Of a stretch of DNA of 64,000 nt, positions 34,585-42,835 are shown one piece after another. The notes beneath the pieces are model-generated. The model was not told the origin of the DNA. It did no database searches and was given only the letters and a program-made list of their open reading frames with translations. A program made the translations under genes and the position numbers. Source of the stretch: Marinimicrobium sp038419845 (lineage in GTDB: Bacteria > Pseudomonadota > Gammaproteobacteria > Pseudomonadales > Cellvibrionaceae); contig NZ_JBCAQT010000005.1 in the NCBI RefSeq assembly GCF_038419845.1, positions 1-64,000 on the forward strand. The letters run 5' to 3'. Position 1 is the stretch's first letter, and every line of letters starts with the position of its first letter.

Positions 34585-35055
34585 AGAGCTCTCTGACTGT
34601 GTGGGTGGATGCGAGGCCCCCGACGGGAGCGCTGTGCCCCTGGCTGGAGCAAAAACCACCCCAGCCCAGGTTGTTGTCTTCAAATGTCTGATTTTTAAGG
34701 ATAAATTAAGCCAGTCGTAACCCGCTGAGCATTTATTGTTGGCGCCCTATTGGTGCGGTTGCGCGGAAAAATCCGGCTTGATGTTTCAAAATGGTGCTCG
34801 AGTGTGTGAAGAAAAACCCCTTAAAACGGGCACAACCGGATTGGCGTGGCCCAGAGTGAGGCGGGTTGGCGCCTCTCGCGCGGTTCTGGCGCTATTGCAC
34901 GCATAAGACAAGAAAAGTTAACAAAGGGGGGCTGACAGGTTAATCTGTGCTTACAGCCTGATAACATGGCCCGCATTGGCGGCACGTACACTGCAAGCGC
35001 AGGGTCGGTGCCGATCGAAGCACTGTCGGGCGTATTTTTTCAGAGGAGTTTTTTT
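34585..35055. other. Intergenic region before the metal ABC operon
   Basis: A 471-base gene-free stretch between the truncated FNT start and the metal transporter operon. It contains the former promoter of the FNT gene on one side and the operon promoter on the other. A GGCTG/CAGCC hairpin is possible at about 34930-34958, and the plus-strand frame opens at 34966 well before the likely start. I saw no clear MntR, Fur or Zur operator. Confidence 0.4.
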
Positions 35056-36030
35056 GTGGCGCTGATCAAGCGTATAGGTCTTCCGGCGATCTGGCTTTTG
35101 GCCGGTCTATTTGGGGCTTTGCCCGCCATGGCGGAGTCCCGCCTGCAGGTGGTGGCAACGACCGGCATGGTGGCCGATGTGGTGCGCGAAGTCGGGGGCG
35201 AGCCGGTGGAGGTCAAGGGACTGATGGGCCCCGGTGTGGACCCTCACCTGTACCGCCAGACGCGCAGCGATATTACCGCTCTGAGCCGTGCCGATGCCGT
35301 GTTCTGGAACGGTCTCTATCTGGAAGCCCAGCTGGAGGAGTTTCTGAACCGCCTGGCCGAGCGTCGCCCGGTCTACGCGGTGGCGGAAAACGTGCCCGAG
35401 CGTTTGCGGCTGGCCGATGAGCAGTACCAGAACCAGTCCGACCCGCACGTCTGGATGGATCCCGGTCGCTGGCGCTACGTGGTCGAGGCGGTACGCCAGG
35501 CGCTGGCCGAACTCAGTCCCGAGCATAAAGAGGGCTTCGACCAGCGGGCGGAGGCCTACCTGGCCGAGCTGGAGAAGCTGGATGCCTACGCGCAGAAAAT
35601 ATTGAACAGTGTGCCGGAGGAGAAGCGGGTTCTGGTGACCGCCCACGATGCGTTCGGCTATTTCGGGGATGCCTACGGCTTTGAAGTCCTGGGCATTCAG
35701 GGATTTTCCACCGAGAGTGAGGCCGGCCTGTCGAGGATCGAAACCTTGGTGGATCTGCTGGTGGAGCGACAGATCGGCGCCATTTTTATCGAATCATCGG
35801 TGTCGGACCGCAATATCCGGGCGTTGATCGAAGGCGCCGCCGCCCGCGACCATCGGGTCGAAATTGGCGGTGAGCTGTATTCCGATGCCATGGGCCCGGC
35901 CGGGCGCTATGAGGGGACCTGGCTGGGCATGATTGACCACAACGTGAGCGTGATCGCCCGCGCGCTGGGCGGAGAGGTTCCCGAGGGTGGCCGTCTGGGC
36001 CGCCTGCAACAGGCCGGGGCGAGTGAATGA
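35056..36030 (+). CDS. Metal ABC transporter substrate-binding protein, Mn/Fe type (TroA/PsaA family)
   Basis: A 324-residue periplasmic cluster-A1 binding protein. The signal peptide ends near ALPAMA-ES. Predicted metal ligands are H64 (VDPHLY), H131 (DPHVWMD), the Glu of IESSVSDR and an Asp near DAMGPAGRYEG. A His-His-Glu-Asp set fits manganese or iron rather than zinc, and there is no His-rich loop as in ZnuA. The GTG at 35056 has GAGGAG upstream and gives a normal signal peptide; an earlier in-frame ATG at 34966 would add an unlikely extension. First gene of a four-gene operon with overlapping ends. Confidence 0.9.
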   Translation: MALIKRIGLPAIWLLAGLFGALPAMAESRLQVVATTGMVADVVREVGGEPVEVKGLMGPGVDPHLYRQTRSDITALSRADAVFWNGLYLEAQLEEFLNRLAERRPVYAVAENVPERLRLADEQYQNQSDPHVWMDPGRWRYVVEAVRQALAELSPEHKEGFDQRAEAYLAELEKLDAYAQKILNSVPEEKRVLVTAHDAFGYFGDAYGFEVLGIQGFSTESEAGLSRIETLVDLLVERQIGAIFIESSVSDRNIRALIEGAAARDHRVEIGGELYSDAMGPAGRYEGTWLGMIDHNVSVIARALGGEVPEGGRLGRLQQAGASE

Positions 36031-36830
36031 ACGTGACCGGCAAAATCAGCGATACGGTCGCCGCCAGCCCCCTGGCCATACAGGGCCTCACGGTCAGTTA
36101 CGATCACCGGCCGGTGGTCTATTCCGTGGACTTTGTGGTCAGGCCCGGCAGCATGACCGCCATTGTCGGCCCCAACGGGGCGGGAAAGTCGAGCCTGCTC
36201 AAGGCCGCCCTCGGGGTCACCCGTCGCCTGACCGGCGATGTGCGGGTGTTCGGACGTCCTCTGGAGCAGATGACCGAACACATTGCCTATGTGCCGCAGC
36301 GCAACAGCGTGGACTGGGACTTTCCTGCCACCGTGATCGATGTCGTGACCATGGGACTGTTTCGCCAGTTGCGCTGGTGGCAACTGACCCGTCGCCGCCA
36401 CACCGACCAGGCCATGGAGAGCCTGACACGGGTGGGGATGGAAGCCTTTGCCGAGCGGCAGATCGGAGAGCTCTCGGGCGGTCAACAGCAGCGGGTCTTT
36501 CTGGCCCGGGCGCTGGTTCAGCAGGCGGAGTTGACCATTCTCGATGAACCCTTCGCCGGCGTGGATGCCGCCACCGAAAAGGCGATTGTTGAAGTGTTAA
36601 AACAACTGCGCGCCGAGGGGCGGACGCTGCTCTGTGTCCACCACGACCTGTCCACGGTGCGCGACTACTTCGATGAAGTCTTGTTGCTCAACGTCAGGCG
36701 GGTGGCCGCCGGGCCGGTGGACCGGGTATTCAGCGCCGAAAACCTGCAGGCCACTTACGGCGGCCGCCTCAACCCGGTCCAACTGGAACGGCTGGTGCCC
36801 GCCGCCCTGGCGACCCCGGGAGCCACGTGA
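36027..36830 (+). CDS. Metal ABC transporter ATPase
   Basis: A 267-residue ATPase with Walker A GPNGAGKSS, signature LSGGQQQRVFLARA, Walker B LTILDEPFAGVD and a switch His in CVHHDLST. It begins four bases inside the end of the binding protein gene and shares one base (TGATG) with the following permease, so all are translationally coupled. It powers the Mn/Fe-type importer. Confidence 0.94.
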   Translation: MNVTGKISDTVAASPLAIQGLTVSYDHRPVVYSVDFVVRPGSMTAIVGPNGAGKSSLLKAALGVTRRLTGDVRVFGRPLEQMTEHIAYVPQRNSVDWDFPATVIDVVTMGLFRQLRWWQLTRRRHTDQAMESLTRVGMEAFAERQIGELSGGQQQRVFLARALVQQAELTILDEPFAGVDAATEKAIVEVLKQLRAEGRTLLCVHHDLSTVRDYFDEVLLLNVRRVAAGPVDRVFSAENLQATYGGRLNPVQLERLVPAALATPGAT

Positions 36831-38038
36831 TGGAAGCCTGGTGGCGGGCATTGGCTTTTTCCTCGGGCTACAACACCACGCTGGTGACGGTGGGGGCCAT
36901 GTTGTTGGGTGCCAGTGCGGGCATGATTGGTGCCTTTGTATTGTTGCGCAAGCGCTCCCTGGTGAGCGATGCCATCACTCACGCCACCCTGCCGGGGCTG
37001 GCGCTGGCATTCATTCTCATCGGGTTGATTCAGGGGGATGGACGCTGGCTGCCCGGGTTGTTACTGGGAGCGGCGCTCAGCTCCGCCCTGGGGCTCTGGC
37101 TGGTGCAGTTGGTCAGCGCCCGCACGCGCCTGGGCGAAGATGCGGCCATCGGCGCGGTCCTGTCCACCTTCTTTGCCTTTGGTGTGGTCCTGATCACGGT
37201 GATTCAGTCCATGAACGTCACCGGCCAGTCGGGGCTGACCGGATATCTGGTCGGCTCCACGGCGGGGATGCTGGCGGCGGAAGCGATGCTGATAGCGGTC
37301 TGTGCGCTGGGCCTGCTGGCGGCCATCTTTGTCCTGCGCCGGGAGTTTCTGCTGGTCTGCTTTGATGCGGACTTTGCCCAGACCCAGGGCGTCAACACCT
37401 GGCGCGCCGATCTGTTGCTGCTGATGTTGCTGATGGCGGTCGTGGTGATCGGCCTGAAAGTCACGGGCCTGATTCTGATCGTTGCGCTCACCATCACCCC
37501 ACCGGTCAGTGCCCGCTTCTGGACCAACCGCCCCCCGAGAATGGTGGCGCTCGCCGCCGTATTGGGCGCCCTTTCGGCCTACCTGGGAGTGACTCTGTCA
37601 AGCGCCCGTGAGAGCCTTCCCACCGGCTCTCTGATTGTCCTGTCCGCCTTTGGGATTTTTCTGGTGTCGTTTCTGGCTGCCCCCCGGCGCGGGGTTTTTG
37701 CCAGTTTGATGGCCCATCAACGGTTTCGTCGGCGGGTGCACCTGCGCCAGGGGCTGCTGTCCATGTCGCGCAGCGAGCCGATTTTTGATGGACTGACCCT
37801 GCGGTTGCTGCGCCGGGCAGGGCACATCCGGCGTGACGGTGTAGCCACGGCCCAGGGGCAGGCCGCCGCCCGCGATGCCGAGCACGAGGAGCGGCTCTGG
37901 GCACTGTACCGGCAGCTCTTTCCGGGCGATGCCCTGCATCACGAACACGCGGGCCTGGAGCCGATATCCCAGGTCTTGCCGCCCGATGCCATCAATGCCC
38001 TCGAGCAACGGCTGCCGCCACAGGGGGAGTCGGCATGA
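36830..38038 (+). CDS. Metal ABC transporter permease with C-terminal DtxR-like domain
   Basis: A 402-residue ABC-3 family permease. Residues about 1-290 form eight or so membrane helices with the usual GAFVLLRKRSLVSDAITHATLPGLALAF-like start. After a basic stretch, residues about 305-395 are soluble: EPIFDGLTLRLLRRAGHI looks like the tail of a winged helix, and AEHEERLWALYRQLF with HHEHAGLEPISQVLPP resembles the metal-binding, dimerising domain of DtxR/MntR regulators. Such fusions are known in Tro/Mnt permeases and may sense metal at the channel; here that is inferred. The sister permease lacks it. Confidence 0.88.
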   Translation: MEAWWRALAFSSGYNTTLVTVGAMLLGASAGMIGAFVLLRKRSLVSDAITHATLPGLALAFILIGLIQGDGRWLPGLLLGAALSSALGLWLVQLVSARTRLGEDAAIGAVLSTFFAFGVVLITVIQSMNVTGQSGLTGYLVGSTAGMLAAEAMLIAVCALGLLAAIFVLRREFLLVCFDADFAQTQGVNTWRADLLLLMLLMAVVVIGLKVTGLILIVALTITPPVSARFWTNRPPRMVALAAVLGALSAYLGVTLSSARESLPTGSLIVLSAFGIFLVSFLAAPRRGVFASLMAHQRFRRRVHLRQGLLSMSRSEPIFDGLTLRLLRRAGHIRRDGVATAQGQAAARDAEHEERLWALYRQLFPGDALHHEHAGLEPISQVLPPDAINALEQRLPPQGESA

Positions 38039-38958
38039 GCGACTTCATGATGTTCAGCCTGGTGCCGATGACCGTGGCCATTATCATCAGCATGACCTGT
38101 GCGCTGCTGGGTAACTTCCTGGTGCTGCGTCGCCAGAGTCTGATCAGTGATGCCATCAGTCATGTCGCGCTGCCGGGGATTGTGGCCAGCTTTCTGCTGA
38201 CCGGCACCATCGCCTCCACGGCCATGATGTTGGGCGCGGGCGTTTCGGCGCTGGTGACCGTGGTCATGATTGAAGCCATCCGCCGCTTGGGGCGGGTGGA
38301 AATCAGCGCGGCCATGGGGGTGACCTTTACCAGCCTGTTTGCGCTGGGGGTGCTGTTGCTGGAAATGAGCCACGCCAGCGGTGTGCACATTGATGTGCAA
38401 CACGCGCTCTACGGTAACCTGGAGAGCCTGATCTGGTTCGAGGGCGTCGGTCTCGCGTCCCTGTTCGACCCGGTCGCGCTGGCCGATCTGCCGCCGCAAC
38501 TGGCGCGCGTCAGTTCGGTCGCGCTGGTGGTGCTGGTGTTTGTGCTGGTGTTCCGACGCCACCTGATTGTGGGCAGTTTTGATTCGGAGTTTGCGGCCAG
38601 CGTCCGTGCCCGTCCGGCCCTGGTGGATCTGTTACTGGTGTCCATGGTCGCGGTGGCGGCGATTGCGGCGTTTGAAGCGGTGGGCTCCATTATCGTGATC
38701 GCCATGTTCATCTGCCCGGCGGCCGCCGCGCGCCTGATGACCAATCATCTGGGGGCGCAGATCGCCTGGAGCCAGTTGTTTGCCCTGATCTCCGCCGTGC
38801 TGGGTTATCTGTTGGCGGGTCACGGGCTGATCTGGCTGGGACTGGAGATGTCGCTCAGCGCCGCCGGGATGATCGCCACGGTGGCCGGGCTGATCATGCT
38901 GCTGGCGTGCTTGTGGGGCCCTCACCGCCGCGGCGGTGGCGCCCCCGCTGAAGCCTGA
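38035..38958 (+). CDS. Metal ABC transporter permease, second subunit
   Basis: A 307-residue ABC-3 family permease with about eight membrane helices (NFLVLRRQSLISDAISHVALPG near the N-terminus is the family start). It overlaps the preceding permease by four bases (ATGA) and would form the heterodimeric channel with it. No regulatory extension is present. Last gene of the operon; the pectinesterase gene converges 14 bases later. Confidence 0.93.
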   Translation: MSDFMMFSLVPMTVAIIISMTCALLGNFLVLRRQSLISDAISHVALPGIVASFLLTGTIASTAMMLGAGVSALVTVVMIEAIRRLGRVEISAAMGVTFTSLFALGVLLLEMSHASGVHIDVQHALYGNLESLIWFEGVGLASLFDPVALADLPPQLARVSSVALVVLVFVLVFRRHLIVGSFDSEFAASVRARPALVDLLLVSMVAVAAIAAFEAVGSIIVIAMFICPAAAARLMTNHLGAQIAWSQLFALISAVLGYLLAGHGLIWLGLEMSLSAAGMIATVAGLIMLLACLWGPHRRGGGAPAEA

Positions 38959-38972
38959 CCCCGTCCACTGGC

Positions 38973-39938
38973 TTAGCGGTCGCGGAACCAGCCATCCTCG
39001 CCCAGCACCGTCTCCAGCGTATAATCGTCGGCCTGTTTATCGCTCAGTGTGGTTTGCCACTCTACCCGCTTCTCCGGTGACGCACCCGGCCCGCGGCTGT
39101 TGTATTCGCCGTAGAAAACAGTGCTTTTCGCTTCCGGTTTGGACCAGTTGTGCCAGCCCTCCGGTTTGATGTGTGCGCCCATCTCGGTGTTGAGAAACAC
39201 CGTCTGCGCAAAGTCTCGCCAGGGACGCCCGAGGTAGACCTCCGATACGTCTTCAGCGGCGGTCAGGGTTGTATCCAGAAACACAAAGCCGTGTTCGACA
39301 TTCTCCGGTGTGGAGGCCGCAGTAATGTAGGAGTCACTCAGCGAGTGAATCCGGCACTGATCGAGCACCGCCGTGGCGCGACCAAAAATGAAATCGGTGG
39401 TGCCCTCGATATAACAGTTCCTGAAATACTGGCGCTTGCCCTCTCCGGTGAGGTAGACCGTATCCTGATGGCCCAGAAAGCGGCTGTCGTAAAAACTGAC
39501 CCGATCTGCATTGACCGCCAGGGCGACCGCCTGGCCTACCGGGCCGGCGGTGTTTTCGATAGTGAGGTTTTCGCCGTGAAAATCGTCGCCATCCACCTGC
39601 AGGGTGGGAGTGTGAAAGGTGCTGTTGCGGCCCAGATCGATCTGTTTGAAATGATCGTCCCAGGTGATGATGGTTTTCTCGGCGTCCTCGCCAATCAGTG
39701 AGACCATCGGGTTCCACTCGTAAACGTGAACCTTTTCCCGGTAGACGCCGTTTTTGATGTGAATGGTAATGCGCTTGTCCGGAAAGGCCTTGGTGTTGTC
39801 AATTGCGGCCTGAATGGTTTTGTAATCGCCGCCGCCGTCTTGTGCGACGGTCATTTCGTACACAACATCGGCTCTCGCGGGCAATGTCGCCAGCAGTGAG
39901 AACAGCAAACATACAACAATACGGTATCCGATTTTCAT
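38973..39938 (-). CDS. Secreted pectinesterase (carbohydrate esterase family 8)
   Basis: A 321-residue protein with a signal peptide (cleavage near PARA-DV) and the right-handed beta-helix pectinesterase domain. Motifs visible: GDYKTIQAAID, GVYREKV, GHQDTVYLTG with the catalytic Asp, TDFIFGRA with the second Asp, and LGRPWRD with the substrate Arg. It removes methyl esters from pectin, releasing methanol. Length is normal for a single-domain enzyme; no binding module is attached. GAGAG lies before the ATG. Together with the cellulase it supports a plant- or alga-polysaccharide degrader. Confidence 0.95.
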   Translation of the reverse strand: MKIGYRIVVCLLFSLLATLPARADVVYEMTVAQDGGGDYKTIQAAIDNTKAFPDKRITIHIKNGVYREKVHVYEWNPMVSLIGEDAEKTIITWDDHFKQIDLGRNSTFHTPTLQVDGDDFHGENLTIENTAGPVGQAVALAVNADRVSFYDSRFLGHQDTVYLTGEGKRQYFRNCYIEGTTDFIFGRATAVLDQCRIHSLSDSYITAASTPENVEHGFVFLDTTLTAAEDVSEVYLGRPWRDFAQTVFLNTEMGAHIKPEGWHNWSKPEAKSTVFYGEYNSRGPGASPEKRVEWQTTLSDKQADDYTLETVLGEDGWFRDR

Positions 39939-40031
39939 GGTTGATGGCTCTCTCTCAGTTCATTGTTTTTTGCTTGAATGGATATTGTAAACCACAGGCG
40001 CTATGGCCCGTAGGGCACCCATGTGGAGCCG

Positions 40032-40955
40032 CTATCTCTTCAACTTCGCTGCCTCCTCCACCACAATGGCGTGGCGCCGGGCCAGGGTAGGGCGATCGTC
40101 ATCGTAGCCGCCCCCAATCACCGTCGCTACCGGAATGCCCCGCTTGAGCAGCTCGCTCAACACCCGGCGGTCGCGCTCGCGAATGCCCGCCTCGGTGATG
40201 TTCAGGCGTCCGAGCGGGTCGCCCCTGTAGACGTCCACCCCCGCATCGTATAGGACGATCTCGGGCTGAAAATCCGCTATCACCTGATCCAGCGTTCGGC
40301 TCACCACTCGCAGATAGTCCTCATCGCCCATCCCGTCGGGCAGTGGTACATCCAGGTCGCTGCGCTGCTTGTCGAAGGGAAAGTTGTTATCGCAGTGCAG
40401 GGAGCAGGTGAAGGCGCGGGGCTCGTCCGCCAGAAGCGCGGCGGTGCCGTCTCCCTGGTGAACATCGCAATCGAAAATCAGTACCCGCGCGACGCCGCTT
40501 TGGCGAATCAGTACCCGGGCCGCGACCGCAAGATCATTGAGGATACAGAAACCGGAGGCGTAATCGTAATGGGCGTGATGAGTGCCGCCGGCCAGATGGC
40601 AGGCCAGGCCGGAGTGCAACGCCAGCTGCGCGGCCAGCACGGTACCCGAGGGCGCGATCAGGGTGCGCTTCACCAGAGCTTCACTCCAGGGCAGGTTCAT
40701 CTGCCGCAGCTCCCGGGGCGATTGGCTCTGGTTGATAAAGCGCTGCAGGTAATCCGGACAGTGAGTCTGCTCCAGCCATAGCGGCTTGCAGGGCCCCGGG
40801 CGGAAGCTGTTCTCCGGGCGCAGAATGCCGGTCCCGCGCAAGTACTCGGTCAACAAGCCAAATTTCGCCATGGGAAAGCGGTGTCGCTCGGGAAAGGGAA
40901 AGCTGTACGCCGGGTGATAAACCAGAGGCAGTGATGTGGGCATAGAGTGAATCAA
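40032..40955 (-). CDS. Histone deacetylase-fold hydrolase
   Basis: A 307-residue member of the arginase/deacetylase superfamily. The active-site His pair is in GGTHHAHYDYASGFC, and the zinc ligands are in FDCDVHQGDGTA and DAGVDVYRGDPLGRLN. It belongs to the small bacterial class annotated as histone deacetylase or acetylpolyamine amidohydrolase-like; the substrate is unknown. A shorter start, four codons later, is also possible. No clear tie to its neighbours is seen. Confidence 0.9.
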   Translation of the reverse strand: MIHSMPTSLPLVYHPAYSFPFPERHRFPMAKFGLLTEYLRGTGILRPENSFRPGPCKPLWLEQTHCPDYLQRFINQSQSPRELRQMNLPWSEALVKRTLIAPSGTVLAAQLALHSGLACHLAGGTHHAHYDYASGFCILNDLAVAARVLIRQSGVARVLIFDCDVHQGDGTAALLADEPRAFTCSLHCDNNFPFDKQRSDLDVPLPDGMGDEDYLRVVSRTLDQVIADFQPEIVLYDAGVDVYRGDPLGRLNITEAGIRERDRRVLSELLKRGIPVATVIGGGYDDDRPTLARRHAIVVEEAAKLKR

Positions 40956-41055
40956 TGTCGGCTCGGAATCGTTAGTGTACCCCGCCAGGGCGGGACAGTC
41001 GTCATCGACTCGGCTATGCTGTAGGGAAACCGATGACCTGAGGTAGTACGACCCT

Positions 41056-42024
41056 ATGCAGCACCTGGACTTGCAAGTGATCGAACGGGCTCTGGAATGG
41101 CTGGATCAGGGCGAGCCCGTCTGGCTGTGCACCGTGCTCGCCACCTTCGGCTCCTCGCCCCGGGAGCCCGGCTCCATGATGGTGGCTCGCGCCGACGGCC
41201 AGCATGTGGGTTCACTCTCCGGTGGCTGCGTGGAGGAGGACTTTCTCACCCGGCTGCGCGAGGGAGCGTTTCACCAACCGCTCTCCCAGATCCGCTATGG
41301 TAACGATGAGGTCTCCGGGCCCAAAGTCACCTTGCCTTGCGGCGGGGTGCTGGATGTTCTGGTCGAGCGACTGACGGCGACGCCCGAGCATCGCGCGCAT
41401 CTTCAGGCATTGGCTCAGGCCATGAAGGGCCAGCAGTCGTTGATCCGCTTGGTGACTCTGGACAATGGCGAACCCGCGTTCACCGAAGGTTCGGCGCTGG
41501 GACCCCGGGTTGAAAGGGACGAGCAGAGCGTGCGGATCCGGGTGGGACCCACCCTGCGCCTGATCATTGCCGGCATCAGCCCGGTCTCGGCCGCCTGCGC
41601 GGAGTTCGCCCAGGCTCTGGGGTTCGATGTCATTGTGTGCGACCCGCGCGACGATGAAGTGGCCAGCTTCAACGTGCCCGGCGTGCGCGTCGAGGCCGTG
41701 CTGCCCTCACTCTATGTCGAACAGCAGGCGCACGCCGCCACGGCGGTAGTGGCCCTGACCCACGACCCGAGAATCGACGACCTGGCGGTGATGGAAGCGG
41801 TGCGCACCGAAGCGTTCTACATCGGCGTCATGGGGTCGCGCAAAACCTCCGCCAATCGCGCCGAACGCTTGCGCCGCTCCGGGGGGCTGAGCGAGGCGGA
41901 CATCGAGCGATTGCACATGCCCATCGGTCTGGCCATCGGCAGTAAAACCCCGGCCGAAATTGCCCTGGCGGTAATGGCCGATATCATCCGCGTACACCGG
42001 GGCCAACCGCGCGATGCGCTCTGA
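41056..42024 (+). CDS. XdhC/CoxF-family molybdenum hydroxylase maturation factor
   Basis: A 322-residue protein of the XdhC family, which protects and loads the sulfurated molybdenum cofactor onto xanthine-dehydrogenase-type enzymes. The N-terminal XdhC_CoxI domain has ATFGSSPREPGSMM and SLSGGCVEEDF; the C-terminal Rossmann domain has LTHDPRIDDLA and FYIGVMGSRKTSANR. It overlaps the next gene, a MocA-like transferase, by 11 bases. The likely client is the hydroxylase encoded convergently at 42.8-46.9 kb. Confidence 0.92.
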   Translation: MQHLDLQVIERALEWLDQGEPVWLCTVLATFGSSPREPGSMMVARADGQHVGSLSGGCVEEDFLTRLREGAFHQPLSQIRYGNDEVSGPKVTLPCGGVLDVLVERLTATPEHRAHLQALAQAMKGQQSLIRLVTLDNGEPAFTEGSALGPRVERDEQSVRIRVGPTLRLIIAGISPVSAACAEFAQALGFDVIVCDPRDDEVASFNVPGVRVEAVLPSLYVEQQAHAATAVVALTHDPRIDDLAVMEAVRTEAFYIGVMGSRKTSANRAERLRRSGGLSEADIERLHMPIGLAIGSKTPAEIALAVMADIIRVHRGQPRDAL

Positions 42025-42595
42025 TGACATCGTCGGCCTGATCATGGCCGCCGGGTACTCCACCCGGTTCGGCTCGGACAAGCGCAGTGCCACCCTGGCA
42101 GACGGGCAGACCCTGCTCCAGGCCACCACCGCCATGGCACAACCCCTTTTCCATGAGACCTATGTGGTTATCCGGGCAGGCGACAACGCGGCGGCACTCG
42201 AATTGAATTCCGAAGCCATCATCCGCGCCCCGGAAACCCCCATCGGTCTGGGTACCAGCATCGGCGTGGCCTTTCAGCATCTGCTGACACACTCCCACCG
42301 CGCTACAGCCGCCGCCGTGCTACTGGGCGATATGCCCTGGATCAAACCCGATGCCTTCGCCACACTCCTGCCCAAGGCCACCGAAAACACCATCGTTCGC
42401 CCGATATACGACGGCAACGCCGGCCACCCGGTCATCTTCGGCCGCCAGTTCTGGCCCGAGCTGGCCGGACTCCAGGGCGATATGGGCGCACGCACGATCA
42501 TCCAAAAGCACCACAACGCCTGCCGCTTGATTACAGTAGCGGACGTTGGAGTATTGCGGGATGTGGACAGGCCGGATGATCTGGTGATGTCGTAA
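42014..42595 (+). CDS. MocA-like molybdenum cofactor nucleotidyltransferase
   Basis: A 193-residue nucleotidyltransferase with the GT-A/MobA fold: LIMAAGYSTRFGSDKRSA is the nucleotide-binding loop and LLGDMPWI the metal site. MocA makes the cytosine dinucleotide form of the molybdenum cofactor used by IorAB-type and aldehyde-oxidising enzymes. Coupling with xdhC by an 11-base overlap fits that job. MobA (guanine form, for NarG) is the alternative, but the context argues for MocA. Confidence 0.85.
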   Translation: MRSDDIVGLIMAAGYSTRFGSDKRSATLADGQTLLQATTAMAQPLFHETYVVIRAGDNAAALELNSEAIIRAPETPIGLGTSIGVAFQHLLTHSHRATAAAVLLGDMPWIKPDAFATLLPKATENTIVRPIYDGNAGHPVIFGRQFWPELAGLQGDMGARTIIQKHHNACRLITVADVGVLRDVDRPDDLVMS

Positions 42596-42710
42596 CGTCC
42601 CCTCCTCCAACCTCCGAGGTAAACGTCATGCCATTTCGCTTAATCACCTAGTGCTTTTTCGGTACAACGAAGCGTACTCCACAAAACTCTTTCCGAAGCA
42701 CTGAGGCACA

Positions 42711-42810
42711 GGGTGGGGGACGTTGTTTCCAGACCGTAAGCGGCGGGACTCCGCGACGCGAGCCTACAGGGATGTATTTACGGCGTGTCTGGAAACAACG
42801 TCCCCCATCC
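42711..42810. repeat. Long hairpin element with TACAGGGATGTA core, copy B
   Basis: Arms at 42711-42734 and 42787-42810 are complementary over 24 bases with a single G-T-type mismatch. After the left arm comes CGTAAGCGGCGGGACT, then ACGCGAG and TACAGGGATGTA at 42765-42776, the same block as in copy A at 155-318. The element sits between the convergent mocA-like and hydroxylase genes, where it may end transcripts. Confidence 0.8.
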
Positions 42811-42835
42811 TGAGCCGGACATTACGCTCCCTCCA

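Noticed and set aside
34771..34790. TTGATGTTTCAAAA as an FNR box
   Set aside because: The second half (CAAAA) does not match ATCAA, and it faces a degraded gene.
34915..35000. yybP-ykoY manganese riboswitch before the metal ABC operon
   Set aside because: The GGGGGG run is suggestive, but the conserved GGGGAGUAG loop and the matching second loop are absent.
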